A stretch of 64,000 nucleotides of DNA from Sphingobium indicum B90A (lineage in GTDB: Bacteria; Pseudomonadota; Alphaproteobacteria; Sphingomonadales; Sphingomonadaceae), in contig NZ_CP013070.1 of NCBI RefSeq assembly GCF_000264945.2, forward strand, positions 3,366,501 to 3,430,500. The letters run 5' to 3'. The notes beneath the pieces are model-generated. The model was not told the origin of the DNA. It ran no database searches and worked only from the letters and a program-made list of their open reading frames with translations. Positions 8,761-16,946 of this stretch are shown one piece after another. Positions within the stretch are counted from its first letter, which is position 1. Each line of letters begins with the position of its first letter. A program made the translations under genes and the position numbers.

Positions 8761-9740
8761 AGATCCTCGTCACCGGAGCCGGCGCGGTGCTGGGACAGGG
8801 CATCGTCAAGGCGCTGCGGCAGTCGGCGCTGGAGTGCCAGGTCATCGCGGCCGACCCCAATCCGCTTTCCGCCGGCCTCTATTGGGCGGACCGCGCCTAT
8901 CGCCTGCCCTTCGCCGATGACCCGGCCTTTGGCGACCGCATTCACCAACTGCTGGACCGGGAACGGCCCGACGCCGTGCTGGTCGGAACCGATGTCGAAC
9001 TGTCCTGGTTCGCCGCCGAGCGCCACCGGCTGGAGGCGTTGTTCGGCACGCATGTGCTGGTCAGCGATCCCCGCGTCGTCGCCATTGCGGACGACAAGCT
9101 GGAGACGGCGCGCTTCTTCGAAAGCGTCGGCCTGCCTCACCCCGCCTCCGCCGCCGGCGAGGATAAGGAAGCGGTCGAGGCGCTGATCGACAGGGTCGGC
9201 TTTCCGCTGGTGGTGAAGCCCCGGATCGGCGCGCGTTCGGTCGGCGTATCGGTGGTGCATGGCCGCGCCGGACTGGCGTCGGCGCTGGAGGGGCGCGGCG
9301 GGCTTGTCGTGCAGCAATGCGTGGGCAGCGCCGATTGCGAATATACCGCCTCCACCCTCGTCTTCGATGGCGAAGTGCAGGCGTCCATCGTGATGCGCCG
9401 CGACCTGCGCGACGGAAACACCTATCGCGCTTATGTCGCCGACTATCCGGAACTGAACGATCAGGTGCGGATGCTGGGCCGGGCGCTGCAACCCCATGGC
9501 CCCGCCAACTTCCAGTTCCGCACCGATGCCGACGGCACCCCCTGCGTGTTCGAGATCAACGCCCGATTTTCCGGCACGACGCCGCTGCGCGCCATGGCGG
9601 GCTTCAACGAGGTGGAGATGTGCGTGCGGAAACTGCTCCACGCCACTCCCATCGTGCAGCCGCCGGTCCGGCCGGGGGTCATCTTGCGCTATTGGGACGA
9701 GATGTTCGTGCCGCAGGAGCGCATCGACGCGGTGCGATGA
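8757..9740 (+). CDS. ATP-grasp ligase (carbamoyl-phosphate-synthase-like)
   Basis: A 327-residue protein. Residues 1-90 form a preATP-grasp Rossmann-like domain (MKILVTGAGAVLGQGIV). The ATP-grasp fold follows, with VVKPRIGARSVGVSVV as the ATP-binding Lys/glycine loop and CVFEINARFSGTTPLR as the Mg-binding block. Such enzymes join a carboxylate to an amine, thiol or similar group through an acyl phosphate. In capsule loci they are thought to attach amino acids or other acids to sugars, but the substrate here is unknown. It overlaps both neighbours by ATGA, indicating coupled translation. Confidence 0.85.
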   Translation: MKILVTGAGAVLGQGIVKALRQSALECQVIAADPNPLSAGLYWADRAYRLPFADDPAFGDRIHQLLDRERPDAVLVGTDVELSWFAAERHRLEALFGTHVLVSDPRVVAIADDKLETARFFESVGLPHPASAAGEDKEAVEALIDRVGFPLVVKPRIGARSVGVSVVHGRAGLASALEGRGGLVVQQCVGSADCEYTASTLVFDGEVQASIVMRRDLRDGNTYRAYVADYPELNDQVRMLGRALQPHGPANFQFRTDADGTPCVFEINARFSGTTPLRAMAGFNEVEMCVRKLLHATPIVQPPVRPGVILRYWDEMFVPQERIDAVR

Positions 9741-10609
9741 ACGGCGTCGGCCCCCTGCTGGCCCTGACCGGCGGTTCGGGCTTTGTCGGCCGCGCTTTCC
9801 GGCCTGCGGTGCGGCGGGCGGGCTGGCGCATCCGCCATCTCGGCCGCCGTCCGCCGCCCGATGCCGATCCGGCGGACGAATGGGGGTTCCTGGACCTGGC
9901 GGCAGTGGAGGATGCGGACCTTTCCGGCTGCGCGGCGCTGGTGCATCTCGCTGCCCATATCCCCACCGACCATGGCGACCCGGCCGAAGCGGAGCGTTGC
10001 TGGCGGATCAACGCGCTCGGCACGCTGAGGCTGGTCGACGCGGCGATCCGGGCAGGGGTGGGGCGGATCATGCAGGCGAGCAGCGCCAACGCCTATGCGC
10101 CGACTGGCCAGCCTCCGGACGAGCGAGCGCCTCTCTTTCCCGGCAGCAGGGGCTATTATCTCGGTTCGAAGGTCTGTCAGGAAATCTACGCGGCGGAACG
10201 TTGCCGGGAGGAGGATGTGCTGCTCCAGACGCTGCGGCTGGCGTCGGTCTATGGGCCGGGTCAGCGGAGCGGCGCGCTGGCCGCGATGGCGCAGGCAGCC
10301 GCGAGCGGCGGGCCGATCCGGGTGCGTGGCGGCGGCGGGTTCGGGGCCGACCTGATCCATGTGGACGATGTGGCGCGGGCCATGCTGCTGTTGCTCGGCA
10401 GCGAGAATGCGGGGGCTTTCAATGTCGGCAGCGGCGTGCGCACGACGATTGCGGAACTGGCGCAACTGCTGGCGGAGCGAACGGGCGCGCCGGTCGTGCA
10501 TGACGACGGCGAGGGGGGAGAGGATTGGGGCTTCCCCGCCCTCAATATCGATCGATTGCGGGCATTGGGCTATCGGCCGATGCGCCTGGCTGACGGCTTG
10601 AAGCTGTAG
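9737..10609 (+). CDS. NAD(P)-dependent nucleotide-sugar epimerase/dehydratase (extended SDR)
   Basis: A 290-residue extended short-chain dehydrogenase. TGGSGFVGRAF (11-21) is the NAD-binding glycine motif, then HLAAHIPTDH, the Ser of SSANAY, and the catalytic pair in YLGSK (Tyr-x3-Lys). LRLASVYGPGQ and IHVDDVARAMLLLL follow as in GalE-like enzymes. It is the last gene of the overlapping run from 4919 and lies beside the ATP-grasp gene, so it may prepare the sugar that the ligase decorates. Precise reaction (epimerase or dehydratase) not determinable. Confidence 0.88.
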   Translation: MNGVGPLLALTGGSGFVGRAFRPAVRRAGWRIRHLGRRPPPDADPADEWGFLDLAAVEDADLSGCAALVHLAAHIPTDHGDPAEAERCWRINALGTLRLVDAAIRAGVGRIMQASSANAYAPTGQPPDERAPLFPGSRGYYLGSKVCQEIYAAERCREEDVLLQTLRLASVYGPGQRSGALAAMAQAAASGGPIRVRGGGGFGADLIHVDDVARAMLLLLGSENAGAFNVGSGVRTTIAELAQLLAERTGAPVVHDDGEGGEDWGFPALNIDRLRALGYRPMRLADGLKL

Positions 10610-10627
10610 CAGCGGCGTGGCTGTTAA

Positions 10628-10760
10628 TCCTCCCTACGCGCAGCGTGGGGAGGGGGACCGTTCGCGAAGCGAATGGTGGAGGGGAAATACGCAGGTCGTG
10701 CCCCATTCCCCTCCACCAGCCTTCGGCTGGTCCCCCTCCCTATCTCTCGATGGGGAGGAA
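10628..10760. repeat. Multi-hairpin repeat, family B, copy 1
   Basis: About 133 bases with several hairpins: an outer pair TCCTCCC/GGGGAGGA, and inner hairpins such as GTTCGCGAAGC and CCAGCCTTCGGCTGG joined by GTGGAGGGGAA-type linkers. Copies at 13659 (opposite orientation) and 42597 (same orientation). It fills the gap between the end of the polysaccharide operon and the convergent bamE-like gene. Confidence 0.85.
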
Positions 10761-10791
10761 TAGGATAGGTCTACCCGACCCGAAACCCGCT

Positions 10792-11304
10792 CTAGCTCCC
10801 GTTCGGGCCGCCGGTGTTGCTGCCGCCGCCCGCGCCGCCCATGCCGCCGGCGCCGACCGCGCCGATATTGCCGAAAATCTCGTCGAACAGGCTGCGATGG
10901 CGGCCCAAAGTCGGCGTCTTGTCGCCAGAGGGGGAGATCTTCGCCACCTGCTCCAGCCCCATGCGGTCCACCGCCACGACATTGCCCGCCGCGTCGAAGC
11001 GGACGTGCAGCACGGTCTGCGACACGGGCTTGGGGCTGGAAAAGGCCAGCGATCGCATGTCGCGCGACACATAATACCAGTCCTGGTCGCCGAACTGCGC
11101 GACGAAGCTCGGCCGGCCCAGCGTGCCTTCCACGGAGGCGCGGTTGTCGATGCCCGGCTGGATCGAATCCACCAGCAGCTTGTCGACCTGATAACCCTGG
11201 TGGGTGCGGATGCGCGAGCAGCCCGACGCGCCCAGCAACAGCGCGCAAAGGCCTGCGCCAAGCAAAATCCGCCCGCTGCGGGATTGGCGGCTGAACTGGC
11301 GCAT
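10792..11304 (-). CDS. bamE: SmpA/OmlA (BamE-like) outer-membrane lipoprotein
   Basis: A 170-residue lipoprotein. The start at 11304 is preferred over longer starts because AGGAG lies 7 bases upstream and the signal peptide then has normal length (RILLGAGLCALLLGASGC, lipobox ASGC). The SmpA/OmlA domain follows, with HQGYQVDKLLVDSIQPGIDNRASVEGTLGRPS as in BamE, the small subunit of the outer-membrane protein assembly machine. The last 30 residues are a Gly-rich tail (GAGGMGGAGGG) not present in short BamE proteins. Divergent from the cytochrome chaperone gene. Confidence 0.88.
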   Translation of the reverse strand: MRQFSRQSRSGRILLGAGLCALLLGASGCSRIRTHQGYQVDKLLVDSIQPGIDNRASVEGTLGRPSFVAQFGDQDWYYVSRDMRSLAFSSPKPVSQTVLHVRFDAAGNVVAVDRMGLEQVAKISPSGDKTPTLGRHRSLFDEIFGNIGAVGAGGMGGAGGGSNTGGPNGS

Positions 11305-11445
11305 GAACTTCTCCTGCGGGGACATGCCCCGGACCTTGCCGAAAAACAAAGCCGCCATTGCATCGGGCGGCTGGCCGATCAATATGGAAATGCGTGGGCC
11401 TCGGCAAGGGGCCGCCTTTCGGTCCAGCCAGGAAACTCATTCGTC

Positions 11446-11961
11446 ATGCCCAGCATCTTCCAGCGCCTGTTCGCGCCGAGCGATCCCAAGGACGCGATGC
11501 GCCCCCTCTACAACGCCATCGTCGCGGAGGGCCGCCGGCCCCATTGGTATGTGGAGGGGCGGGTTCCCGACACGATGGACGGGCGTTTCGACATGATCGT
11601 CGCCATCCTCGCCCAGGCGCTGATGCGGCTGGAGGCGCTGGGCGCTGCGCAGGAAAGCGTCTGGCTGACCGAATTGTTCGTGGACGACATGGACGGCCAG
11701 TTGCGGCAGGAAGGGATTGGCGACGTCGTCGTCGGCAAGCATATCGGCCGCATGGTGAGCGCGCTGGGCGGGCGGCTGGCGGCATACCGCGCCGCATTGT
11801 CGGGCGAAGCGGAACTGGATGAAGCGATCGCCCGCAACCTCTATCGCGGCGCGGCGCCGTCCGCCGACGCGCTGGCGCATGTCGAATCGCATCTGCGGTC
11901 GCGCTGGGTCAGGCTTGGCTGCATCGGCCGCGACGCCCTGATGGCTGGAGACCTTGGATGA
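11446..11961 (+). CDS. Ubiquinol-cytochrome c chaperone (CBP3/UQCC1 family)
   Basis: A 171-residue protein opening MPSIFQRLFAPSDPKDAMRPLYNAIV and carrying the family core HWYVEGRVPDTMDGRFDMIVAILAQAL and LFVDDMDGQLRQEGIGD. Homologues help assemble the cytochrome bc1 complex in mitochondria and alphaproteobacteria. The start at 11446 matches the conserved N terminus; AGGAAA is 11-16 bases upstream. The stop overlaps the DUF177 start (ATGA), an arrangement common in this group. Confidence 0.88.
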   Translation: MPSIFQRLFAPSDPKDAMRPLYNAIVAEGRRPHWYVEGRVPDTMDGRFDMIVAILAQALMRLEALGAAQESVWLTELFVDDMDGQLRQEGIGDVVVGKHIGRMVSALGGRLAAYRAALSGEAELDEAIARNLYRGAAPSADALAHVESHLRSRWVRLGCIGRDALMAGDLG

Positions 11962-12482
11962 GCACGACCCCCGAATTTTCCCGGCCGGTCCGTGTTGACC
12001 AGCTTGCCCGCCATGCCCAGCCAGTGACCATCACTGCCGATGCCGCCGAGCGCGAGGCGTTGGCCAGGCGCTTCCACCTGCTCGCGCTCGACCGGCTGGA
12101 GGCGGATTATGCGCTGAGCGAGGAAAATGGCGCGATCTACGCCAGGGGGCGGGTGCGGGCGGACCTTGCCCAGCCCTGCGTCGCGACCGGCGTTGCGGTT
12201 CCTGAAAGGGTCGATACCGACTTCCTCCTCCGCTTCGTCAGGGAAGGGGAGGATGCGCCCGAAGGCGACGAGCTGGAGCTGGATGCCGAGGATTGCGACA
12301 CCATCGGCTATGACGGCCTGGTCCTCGACATGGGCGAGGCGGTGGCCGAAACGGTGGCGCTGGCCATGACGCCCTATCCGCGCGCTCCGGAAGCCGACAG
12401 CGTCCTGCGCGAAGCGGGCGTGCTGAGCGAGGAGCAGACCAGCCCCTTCGCCGCGCTGCTGTCGCTGAAGGACAAGAAATGA
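11958..12482 (+). CDS. DUF177 (YceD-like) protein
   Basis: A 174-residue acidic protein with DUF177 features: ADLAQPCVATGVAVPERVDTDF and DAEDCDTIGYDGLVLDMGEAVAETVALAM, then a C-terminal SPFAALLSLKDKK tail. YceD/DUF177 proteins are linked to 23S rRNA or ribosomal-protein metabolism, and usually precede rpmF; here rpmF is not adjacent. Two Cys remain of the possible metal site. It is translationally coupled to the bc1 chaperone. Confidence 0.85.
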   Translation: MSTTPEFSRPVRVDQLARHAQPVTITADAAEREALARRFHLLALDRLEADYALSEENGAIYARGRVRADLAQPCVATGVAVPERVDTDFLLRFVREGEDAPEGDELELDAEDCDTIGYDGLVLDMGEAVAETVALAMTPYPRAPEADSVLREAGVLSEEQTSPFAALLSLKDKK

Positions 12483-12565
12483 GGCTGACGCGGGCGCCCG
12501 ATAGCCTGCGCCTGCTGCCACGCTGAGGGCTGCCTTCCGGCTCGCCCTGTGGCATAAGCGCGCCC

Positions 12566-13645
12566 ATGGAAAGCCCGCCGCGCAAGATCATCCATATCGA
12601 CATGGATGCCTTTTACGCGTCGGTCGAACAGCGCGACGATCCCAGCCTGCGGGGCAAGGCGCTGGCGGTGGGCGGCGGCGGTCCTCGCGGCGTGGTCGCC
12701 ACCGCCAGCTATGAGGCGCGCAAATATGGCGTCCGCTCCGCCATGCCGGGCGCCAGGGCGCGGCGGCTCTGCCCCGACCTGCTGTTCGTCCGCCCCCGGT
12801 TCGAGGTCTATCGCGCCGTGTCCGCCCAGGTGCGGGAGATATTCTCGCGCTTCACCGACATCATCCAGCCGCTGTCGCTGGACGAAGCCTATCTGGACGT
12901 CACGCGGAACAAGCCCGGCATCCCCTCCGCCACTCGCATAGCCGAGGAAATCCGCCGCCTGATCCGGGAGGAAACCGGCCTCACCGCATCGGCGGGCGTC
13001 TCCTACAACAAGCTGATCGCCAAGCTGGCGTCGGACCAGAACAAGCCCGACGGCATCTGCGTCGTCCGGCCGCAGGAAGGCGCGGCCTTCATCGCGAAGA
13101 TGCCGGTGCGGCGCATCCATGGCGTGGGGCCTGTGACAGCCAAGCGGATGCAGGCGCTGGGCATAGAGACGGGCGCGGATCTGCGCGCCCGCGACCTGCC
13201 CTTCCTCCAGCATCATTTCGGCAGCGCCGCGCTGTTCTACTATCGCGCATCGCGGGGCGAGGACGACCGTCCAGTCCATGAACGGCAGGAACGCAAGTCG
13301 GTGAGCGTCGAGGATACTTTCTTCGACGATCTGACGGCGGAGGATGCGCTGATCGTGGAACTGGACCGGATCGCGGAGAATCTCTGGGGCCGCATCGAAA
13401 AGAGCGGCGCCTATGGCCGGACAGTGGTGCTCAAGGTCAAGTTCGCGGATTTCCGGATCATCACCCGCTCCAGGAGCTTCGCCGCCCCGCTGCGCTCGCC
13501 CGATCTGCTGGCGGAGACCGGCCGGGCGCTGCTGCGCGCCCAACTGCCGCTGCGCATGGGGGCGCGGCTATTGGGGCTGGGCGTCCATAATCTGGACCAT
13601 GAGGAACCGGAGCAGGCCAACGGTCAACTCAACCTCTCCCTGTAG
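12566..13645 (+). CDS. dinB: DNA polymerase IV
   Basis: A 359-residue Y-family polymerase. Catalytic motifs: IHIDMDAFYASVEQRDD (Asp12 and the steric residues) and PLSLDEAYLDVT (Asp106/Glu107). The helix-hairpin-helix region VRRIHGVGPVTAKRMQALGI and the little-finger domain follow. The protein copies damaged templates with low fidelity. It lacks an obvious C-terminal clamp-binding peptide of the usual QL-x-LF form; the end NGQLNLSL may serve (QLNLSL). No LexA-type box was recognised upstream. Confidence 0.95.
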   Translation: MESPPRKIIHIDMDAFYASVEQRDDPSLRGKALAVGGGGPRGVVATASYEARKYGVRSAMPGARARRLCPDLLFVRPRFEVYRAVSAQVREIFSRFTDIIQPLSLDEAYLDVTRNKPGIPSATRIAEEIRRLIREETGLTASAGVSYNKLIAKLASDQNKPDGICVVRPQEGAAFIAKMPVRRIHGVGPVTAKRMQALGIETGADLRARDLPFLQHHFGSAALFYYRASRGEDDRPVHERQERKSVSVEDTFFDDLTAEDALIVELDRIAENLWGRIEKSGAYGRTVVLKVKFADFRIITRSRSFAAPLRSPDLLAETGRALLRAQLPLRMGARLLGLGVHNLDHEEPEQANGQLNLSL

Positions 13646-13658
13646 GCACGGCTTAAAA

Positions 13659-13795
13659 ATCCTCCCCATCGCAAGATGGGGAGGGGGACCAGCCGCAGGC
13701 TGGTGGAGGGGAATGGGGCACGACCTCCGAATTTCCCCTCCACCATTCGCTTCGCAAATGGTCCCCCTCCCCACGCTTCGCGCAGGGAGGATTTT
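13659..13795. repeat. Multi-hairpin repeat, family B, copy 2 (inverted)
   Basis: Same module as at 10628 but in reverse orientation: CCTCCCCATCGCAAGATGG start, CCAGCCGCAGGCTGG hairpin, linker with GGGGCACGACCTCCG, then ACCATTCGCTTCGC hairpin and an end GGGAGGA. Hairpin tips differ from copy 1 but remain self-complementary. Lies between convergent dinB and the DUF1134 gene. Confidence 0.85.
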
Positions 13796-13816
13796 CAGGC
13801 CCGCGCTCCAAGTCCC

Positions 13817-14626
13817 TCAGAAGGGCAGCCAGTTCCGCTTCTCGGTGAACTTCATGTAACCGGCGTTGACGCCCAGCCGGTACCCGACGCCCAGCCGGAT
13901 CGGGATCAGCACCACGCTGCCCCAGCGCAGATAGCTGGCGGTGAAGCCGCCCACCAGATAGGCGGTGCCCTCCGCCGCCGGGAAGCGGTGATAAAGATCC
14001 TGCGTGTCATAGAGGTTGTAGACCAGCACGAAGGTATTGGCCGCGTTGCCGCCCACGTCGAAGCCGATGGACGGCCCCGTCCAATAGACTTCCCGCTTTC
14101 CCTCCACCTTGTGATTGAGCGTGCCGGACCCGTAGCGCAGGCCGACGACGAAAGCGCCCGACGCCTCGCGCCCGGCGATATAGGCGTTGGGGCGGCCCTG
14201 ATCCTTCAATATCTTCTCGATGATGCCGGCCAGCCCTTCCGCGCCCTTGCCGAACACCCCTTCGGCCGCGCCGATCAGATCGTCTTCCTGATAGGAATCG
14301 CTGGGGGAGATCGCCGCCGGGGGAGAATTGGCCGTCACCGGCGCGCCGGTCGCGGTCGATCCGGTCGCCGTAGACCCCGAACCGGCCGGCGGCGGATCAT
14401 AGGGCGCGCCGTTCCCGGACGGGACGCTGGGGTCCACGCCGGGATCGGTTGGCGTGCCCCCCTGCTGCGGCACGGGCGCCAGGTCGGCATCGATGGCGGT
14501 ATTGGGATCGACGGTGCGCACCTGCGCCTGCGCGGCGACGGGCGCCAGCGTCATGCCGCCCAGGGCGACCGCCAAAGCGCCCGCCCATGCGGCGCGGCCC
14601 GAAAACCGCCGCAAAATCCCGATCAT
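13817..14626 (-). CDS. eipA: DUF1134 envelope protein (EipA-like)
   Basis: A 269-residue exported protein. The start at 14626 has GGGGAG upstream and gives a signal peptide ending PVAAQAQ. Residues about 25-115 are a Pro/Gly/Thr-rich low-complexity stretch (with a STATGSTATGA repeat). Residues 120-269 are the DUF1134 domain: GREASGAFVVGLRYGSGTL, then TGPSIGFDVGGNAANTFVLVYNL. EipA proteins of Brucella and Caulobacter are periplasmic and needed for envelope integrity. The low-complexity part may be a periplasmic linker. Confidence 0.85.
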   Translation of the reverse strand: MIGILRRFSGRAAWAGALAVALGGMTLAPVAAQAQVRTVDPNTAIDADLAPVPQQGGTPTDPGVDPSVPSGNGAPYDPPPAGSGSTATGSTATGAPVTANSPPAAISPSDSYQEDDLIGAAEGVFGKGAEGLAGIIEKILKDQGRPNAYIAGREASGAFVVGLRYGSGTLNHKVEGKREVYWTGPSIGFDVGGNAANTFVLVYNLYDTQDLYHRFPAAEGTAYLVGGFTASYLRWGSVVLIPIRLGVGYRLGVNAGYMKFTEKRNWLPF

Positions 14627-14856
14627 GTCCGCTACTCCCCAAAGAACCCGCTCTTGAACCATATTTCAGATTATCGGGGAACAAGCTGAAACGACAATGA
14701 ACGAACGGCGACCCGAGTCGATTCCGCGCCAGTCCGAATCCGCTTTTCGAAATTGGGGTGATTTTTCTCCGCCGCGAACCGTTGCCATGCATCAAAGCCG
14801 CCGCTATAGGCCGACATCTAGCCACTGCTCACCTTATCCGGTGGGCAAATTCGTGC

Positions 14857-14948
14857 GGAGACGTGGGTGAGTGGCTGAAACCAGCGGTTTGCTAAACCGT
14901 CGTAGCCTTAAGGGGCTACCGAGGGTTCGAATCCCTCCGTCTCCGCCA
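14857..14948 (+). tRNA. tRNA-Ser(GCT), with encoded CCA
   Basis: A full cloverleaf can be drawn: acceptor GGAGACG pairing CGTCTCC, anticodon GCT at 14891-14893 in loop TTGCTAA, a long variable arm (TAGCC..GGCTA) typical of class II tRNA-Ser, T arm GAGGGTTCGAATCCCTC, discriminator G and encoded CCA. It reads AGC/AGT codons. No integrase or att duplication was seen beside it. Confidence 0.97.
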
Positions 14949-14985
14949 CCTTTCCCTCGCTCACAACCGGGCCCACCGCTGAAGG

Positions 14986-15300
14986 TCAGCCCAGGCGATA
15001 GGGCGTGGGGTCGCCCAGTTCCGCGATCAGTTCCTTGCGCGCCTGCGCCCTGCATTCGGCATAGTCCCGCCGCAGCGCCGCCTCTTCCAGGTCGGGGAAG
15101 CGATCGAGCAACCGGCGCAGGATGGATTCATCGTCCCCCAGCGCGATTTCCCCGGCCAGGGCTTGCGGCTCCAGCGCCGCCGACACCCGCGGCGCAAGCA
15201 GCTTCATCGTCCGCGCCCGCTCCCGAAATTCGAAGTCGATCAGCCGGGCGGATTCGAACTCGCCCTTTTTCAGCAAGGCGCGGCGCAAGTCCCAGGCCAT
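14986..15300 (-). CDS. Hypothetical protein, small and charged, beside prfC
   Basis: A 104-residue protein (start MAWDLRRALLKKGEFESARL) with mostly helical, charged sequence (DDESILRRLLDRFPDLEEAALRRDYAECRAQARKELIAEL). The start at 15300 is chosen because AGG/GGCGGCGG precedes it and the longer frame runs into prfC in another frame. It begins 20 bases after the prfC stop, so probably shares its transcript. I do not recognise a family; sphingomonads often carry a similar small ORF here. No membrane segment or metal motif. Confidence 0.6.
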   Translation of the reverse strand: MAWDLRRALLKKGEFESARLIDFEFRERARTMKLLAPRVSAALEPQALAGEIALGDDESILRRLLDRFPDLEEAALRRDYAECRAQARKELIAELGDPTPYRLG

Positions 15301-15319
15301 CTGCCGCCGCCCCTTTTCC

Positions 15320-16885
15320 TCACCGCTCCTTGGTCGCGCTGAACTTGACCTTGGGGTGGCGTTCCTGCTGATAGCCGATGTCCCAGGCGCTTTTCGCCAT
15401 GAAGACCAGATTGCCGTCGCGATCCTTGGCCATGTTAGCGCCGTTGAACGACACCAGATCCCTGATCGCCGCGTCATCGCCGGAAATCCAGCGCGCCGTG
15501 TCGAAGGGGGAAGCCTCCAGCCCGGCCGCCACCTTATATTCCGCCTCCAGCCGGGAGATCAGGACGTCGAGCTGCAACTGCCCGACGACGCCGACGATCC
15601 AGTTGGACCCGATCTCCGGATAGAAGACCTGGATCACGCCCTCTTCGCTCAGGTCGTCCAGCGCCTTGCGAAGCTGCTTCGTCTTGGTGGGGTCTTTCAG
15701 CGCCACGCGCCGCAGGATTTCCGGCGCGAAGTTAGGCAGGCCGGTGAAGCGCACCCCGGCCTTCTCGCTCAGCGTGTCCCCGACCCGCAACGTGCCATGG
15801 TTGGGAATGCCGATGATGTCGCCCGGAAAGGCCTCGTCCGCGATCTCGCGGTCCTGCGCGAAAAAGAGGATAGGGGAATGCACCGCGATCGGCTTGCCGC
15901 TGCCGCTCGGCGTCAGCTTCATGCCCCGCCTGAACTTGCCCGAACAAAGCCGCATGAAGGCGATCCGGTCGCGATGCTGCGGGTCCATATTGGCCTGGAC
16001 CTTGAAGATGAAGCCGGTGACCTCGCTGTTCTCCGGCTCTACCGGCGCGGGTTCGGCGGGCTGGGCGCGGGGCGGCGGCGCGTGGGCGGCCAGCGCGTCG
16101 ATCAACTCGGTGACGCCGAACAGCTTGAGCGCGGACCCGAAATAGACCGGCGTCAGGTCGCCATGGCGATAGGCGGCAAGATCGAAATCGGCATAGCCGC
16201 CCACCGCCAGTTCCGCCTCCTCGCGCAGCCGCGCCAGCCCCTGTCCGGAAAGGTGCCCGGCCAGCGCGTCGTCGTCGATGCCGGAGAAGAAGGCTTCCTT
16301 CCCCTCAAATTCCTTGCTCGCGCCCGAAGGCTGGCGCAGGCGGTTCCGGGCGAAATCGTAGATCCCCTCGAACTCGCCGCCCATGCCGACCGGCCAGCTC
16401 ATCGGGCACACGTCCAGCGCCAGCGCGTCCGCCACTTCATCGAGAAGCGCGAAGGCGTCGCGGCCCTCCCGGTCCACTTTGTTGACGAAGGTGATGATCG
16501 GCACGTTGCGCAGCCGACATACCTCGAACAGCTTGCGCGTCTGCGGCTCGATGCCCTTGGCGGCGTCGATCACCATCACCGCGGAGTCCACCGCCGTCAG
16601 CGTGCGATAGGTGTCCTCGGAAAAATCCTCGTGCCCCGGCGTGTCGAGCAGGTTGAAGGTGATCCCGTCCCGCTCGAAGGTCATGACCGAGCTTGTCACG
16701 GAAATGCCGCGCTGCTGCTCGATCTTCATCCAGTCGGACCGCGCCCGCCGGTTCGCGCCGCGCGCCTTGACCTCGCCCGCCAGATGGATCGCCCCGCCTT
16801 CCAGCAGCAGCTTCTCGGTCAGCGTGGTCTTGCCCGCGTCGGGGTGCGAGATGATGGCGAAGGTGCGGCGGGAAGGAATGGTCAT
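15320..16885 (-). CDS. prfC: Peptide chain release factor 3
   Basis: A 521-residue translational GTPase. G1 is SHPDAGKTTLTEKLL near the N terminus, then the effector-like QQRGISVTSSVM, G3 DTPGHEDFSEDT and G4 NKVDREG. The domain after it (DALAGHLSGQGLARLREE and the C-terminal LQLDVLISRLEAEYKV) separates it from EF-G. RF3 recycles RF1/RF2 from the ribosome after peptide release. The start at 16885 gives the family N terminus MTIPSRRTFAIISHPDAGK; upstream in-frame codons are not conserved. Confidence 0.96.
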   Translation of the reverse strand: MTIPSRRTFAIISHPDAGKTTLTEKLLLEGGAIHLAGEVKARGANRRARSDWMKIEQQRGISVTSSVMTFERDGITFNLLDTPGHEDFSEDTYRTLTAVDSAVMVIDAAKGIEPQTRKLFEVCRLRNVPIITFVNKVDREGRDAFALLDEVADALALDVCPMSWPVGMGGEFEGIYDFARNRLRQPSGASKEFEGKEAFFSGIDDDALAGHLSGQGLARLREEAELAVGGYADFDLAAYRHGDLTPVYFGSALKLFGVTELIDALAAHAPPPRAQPAEPAPVEPENSEVTGFIFKVQANMDPQHRDRIAFMRLCSGKFRRGMKLTPSGSGKPIAVHSPILFFAQDREIADEAFPGDIIGIPNHGTLRVGDTLSEKAGVRFTGLPNFAPEILRRVALKDPTKTKQLRKALDDLSEEGVIQVFYPEIGSNWIVGVVGQLQLDVLISRLEAEYKVAAGLEASPFDTARWISGDDAAIRDLVSFNGANMAKDRDGNLVFMAKSAWDIGYQQERHPKVKFSATKER

Positions 16886-16946
16886 GGGCGGCCCATATAG
16901 CGATTCTTCGCTGCCGCGCCAGTAAGGCCGTTTTTGGCGCGGCGCC

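Noticed and set aside
14857-14948. Possible integration site at tRNA-Ser
   Set aside because: No integrase gene and no duplicated tRNA 3' end on either side.
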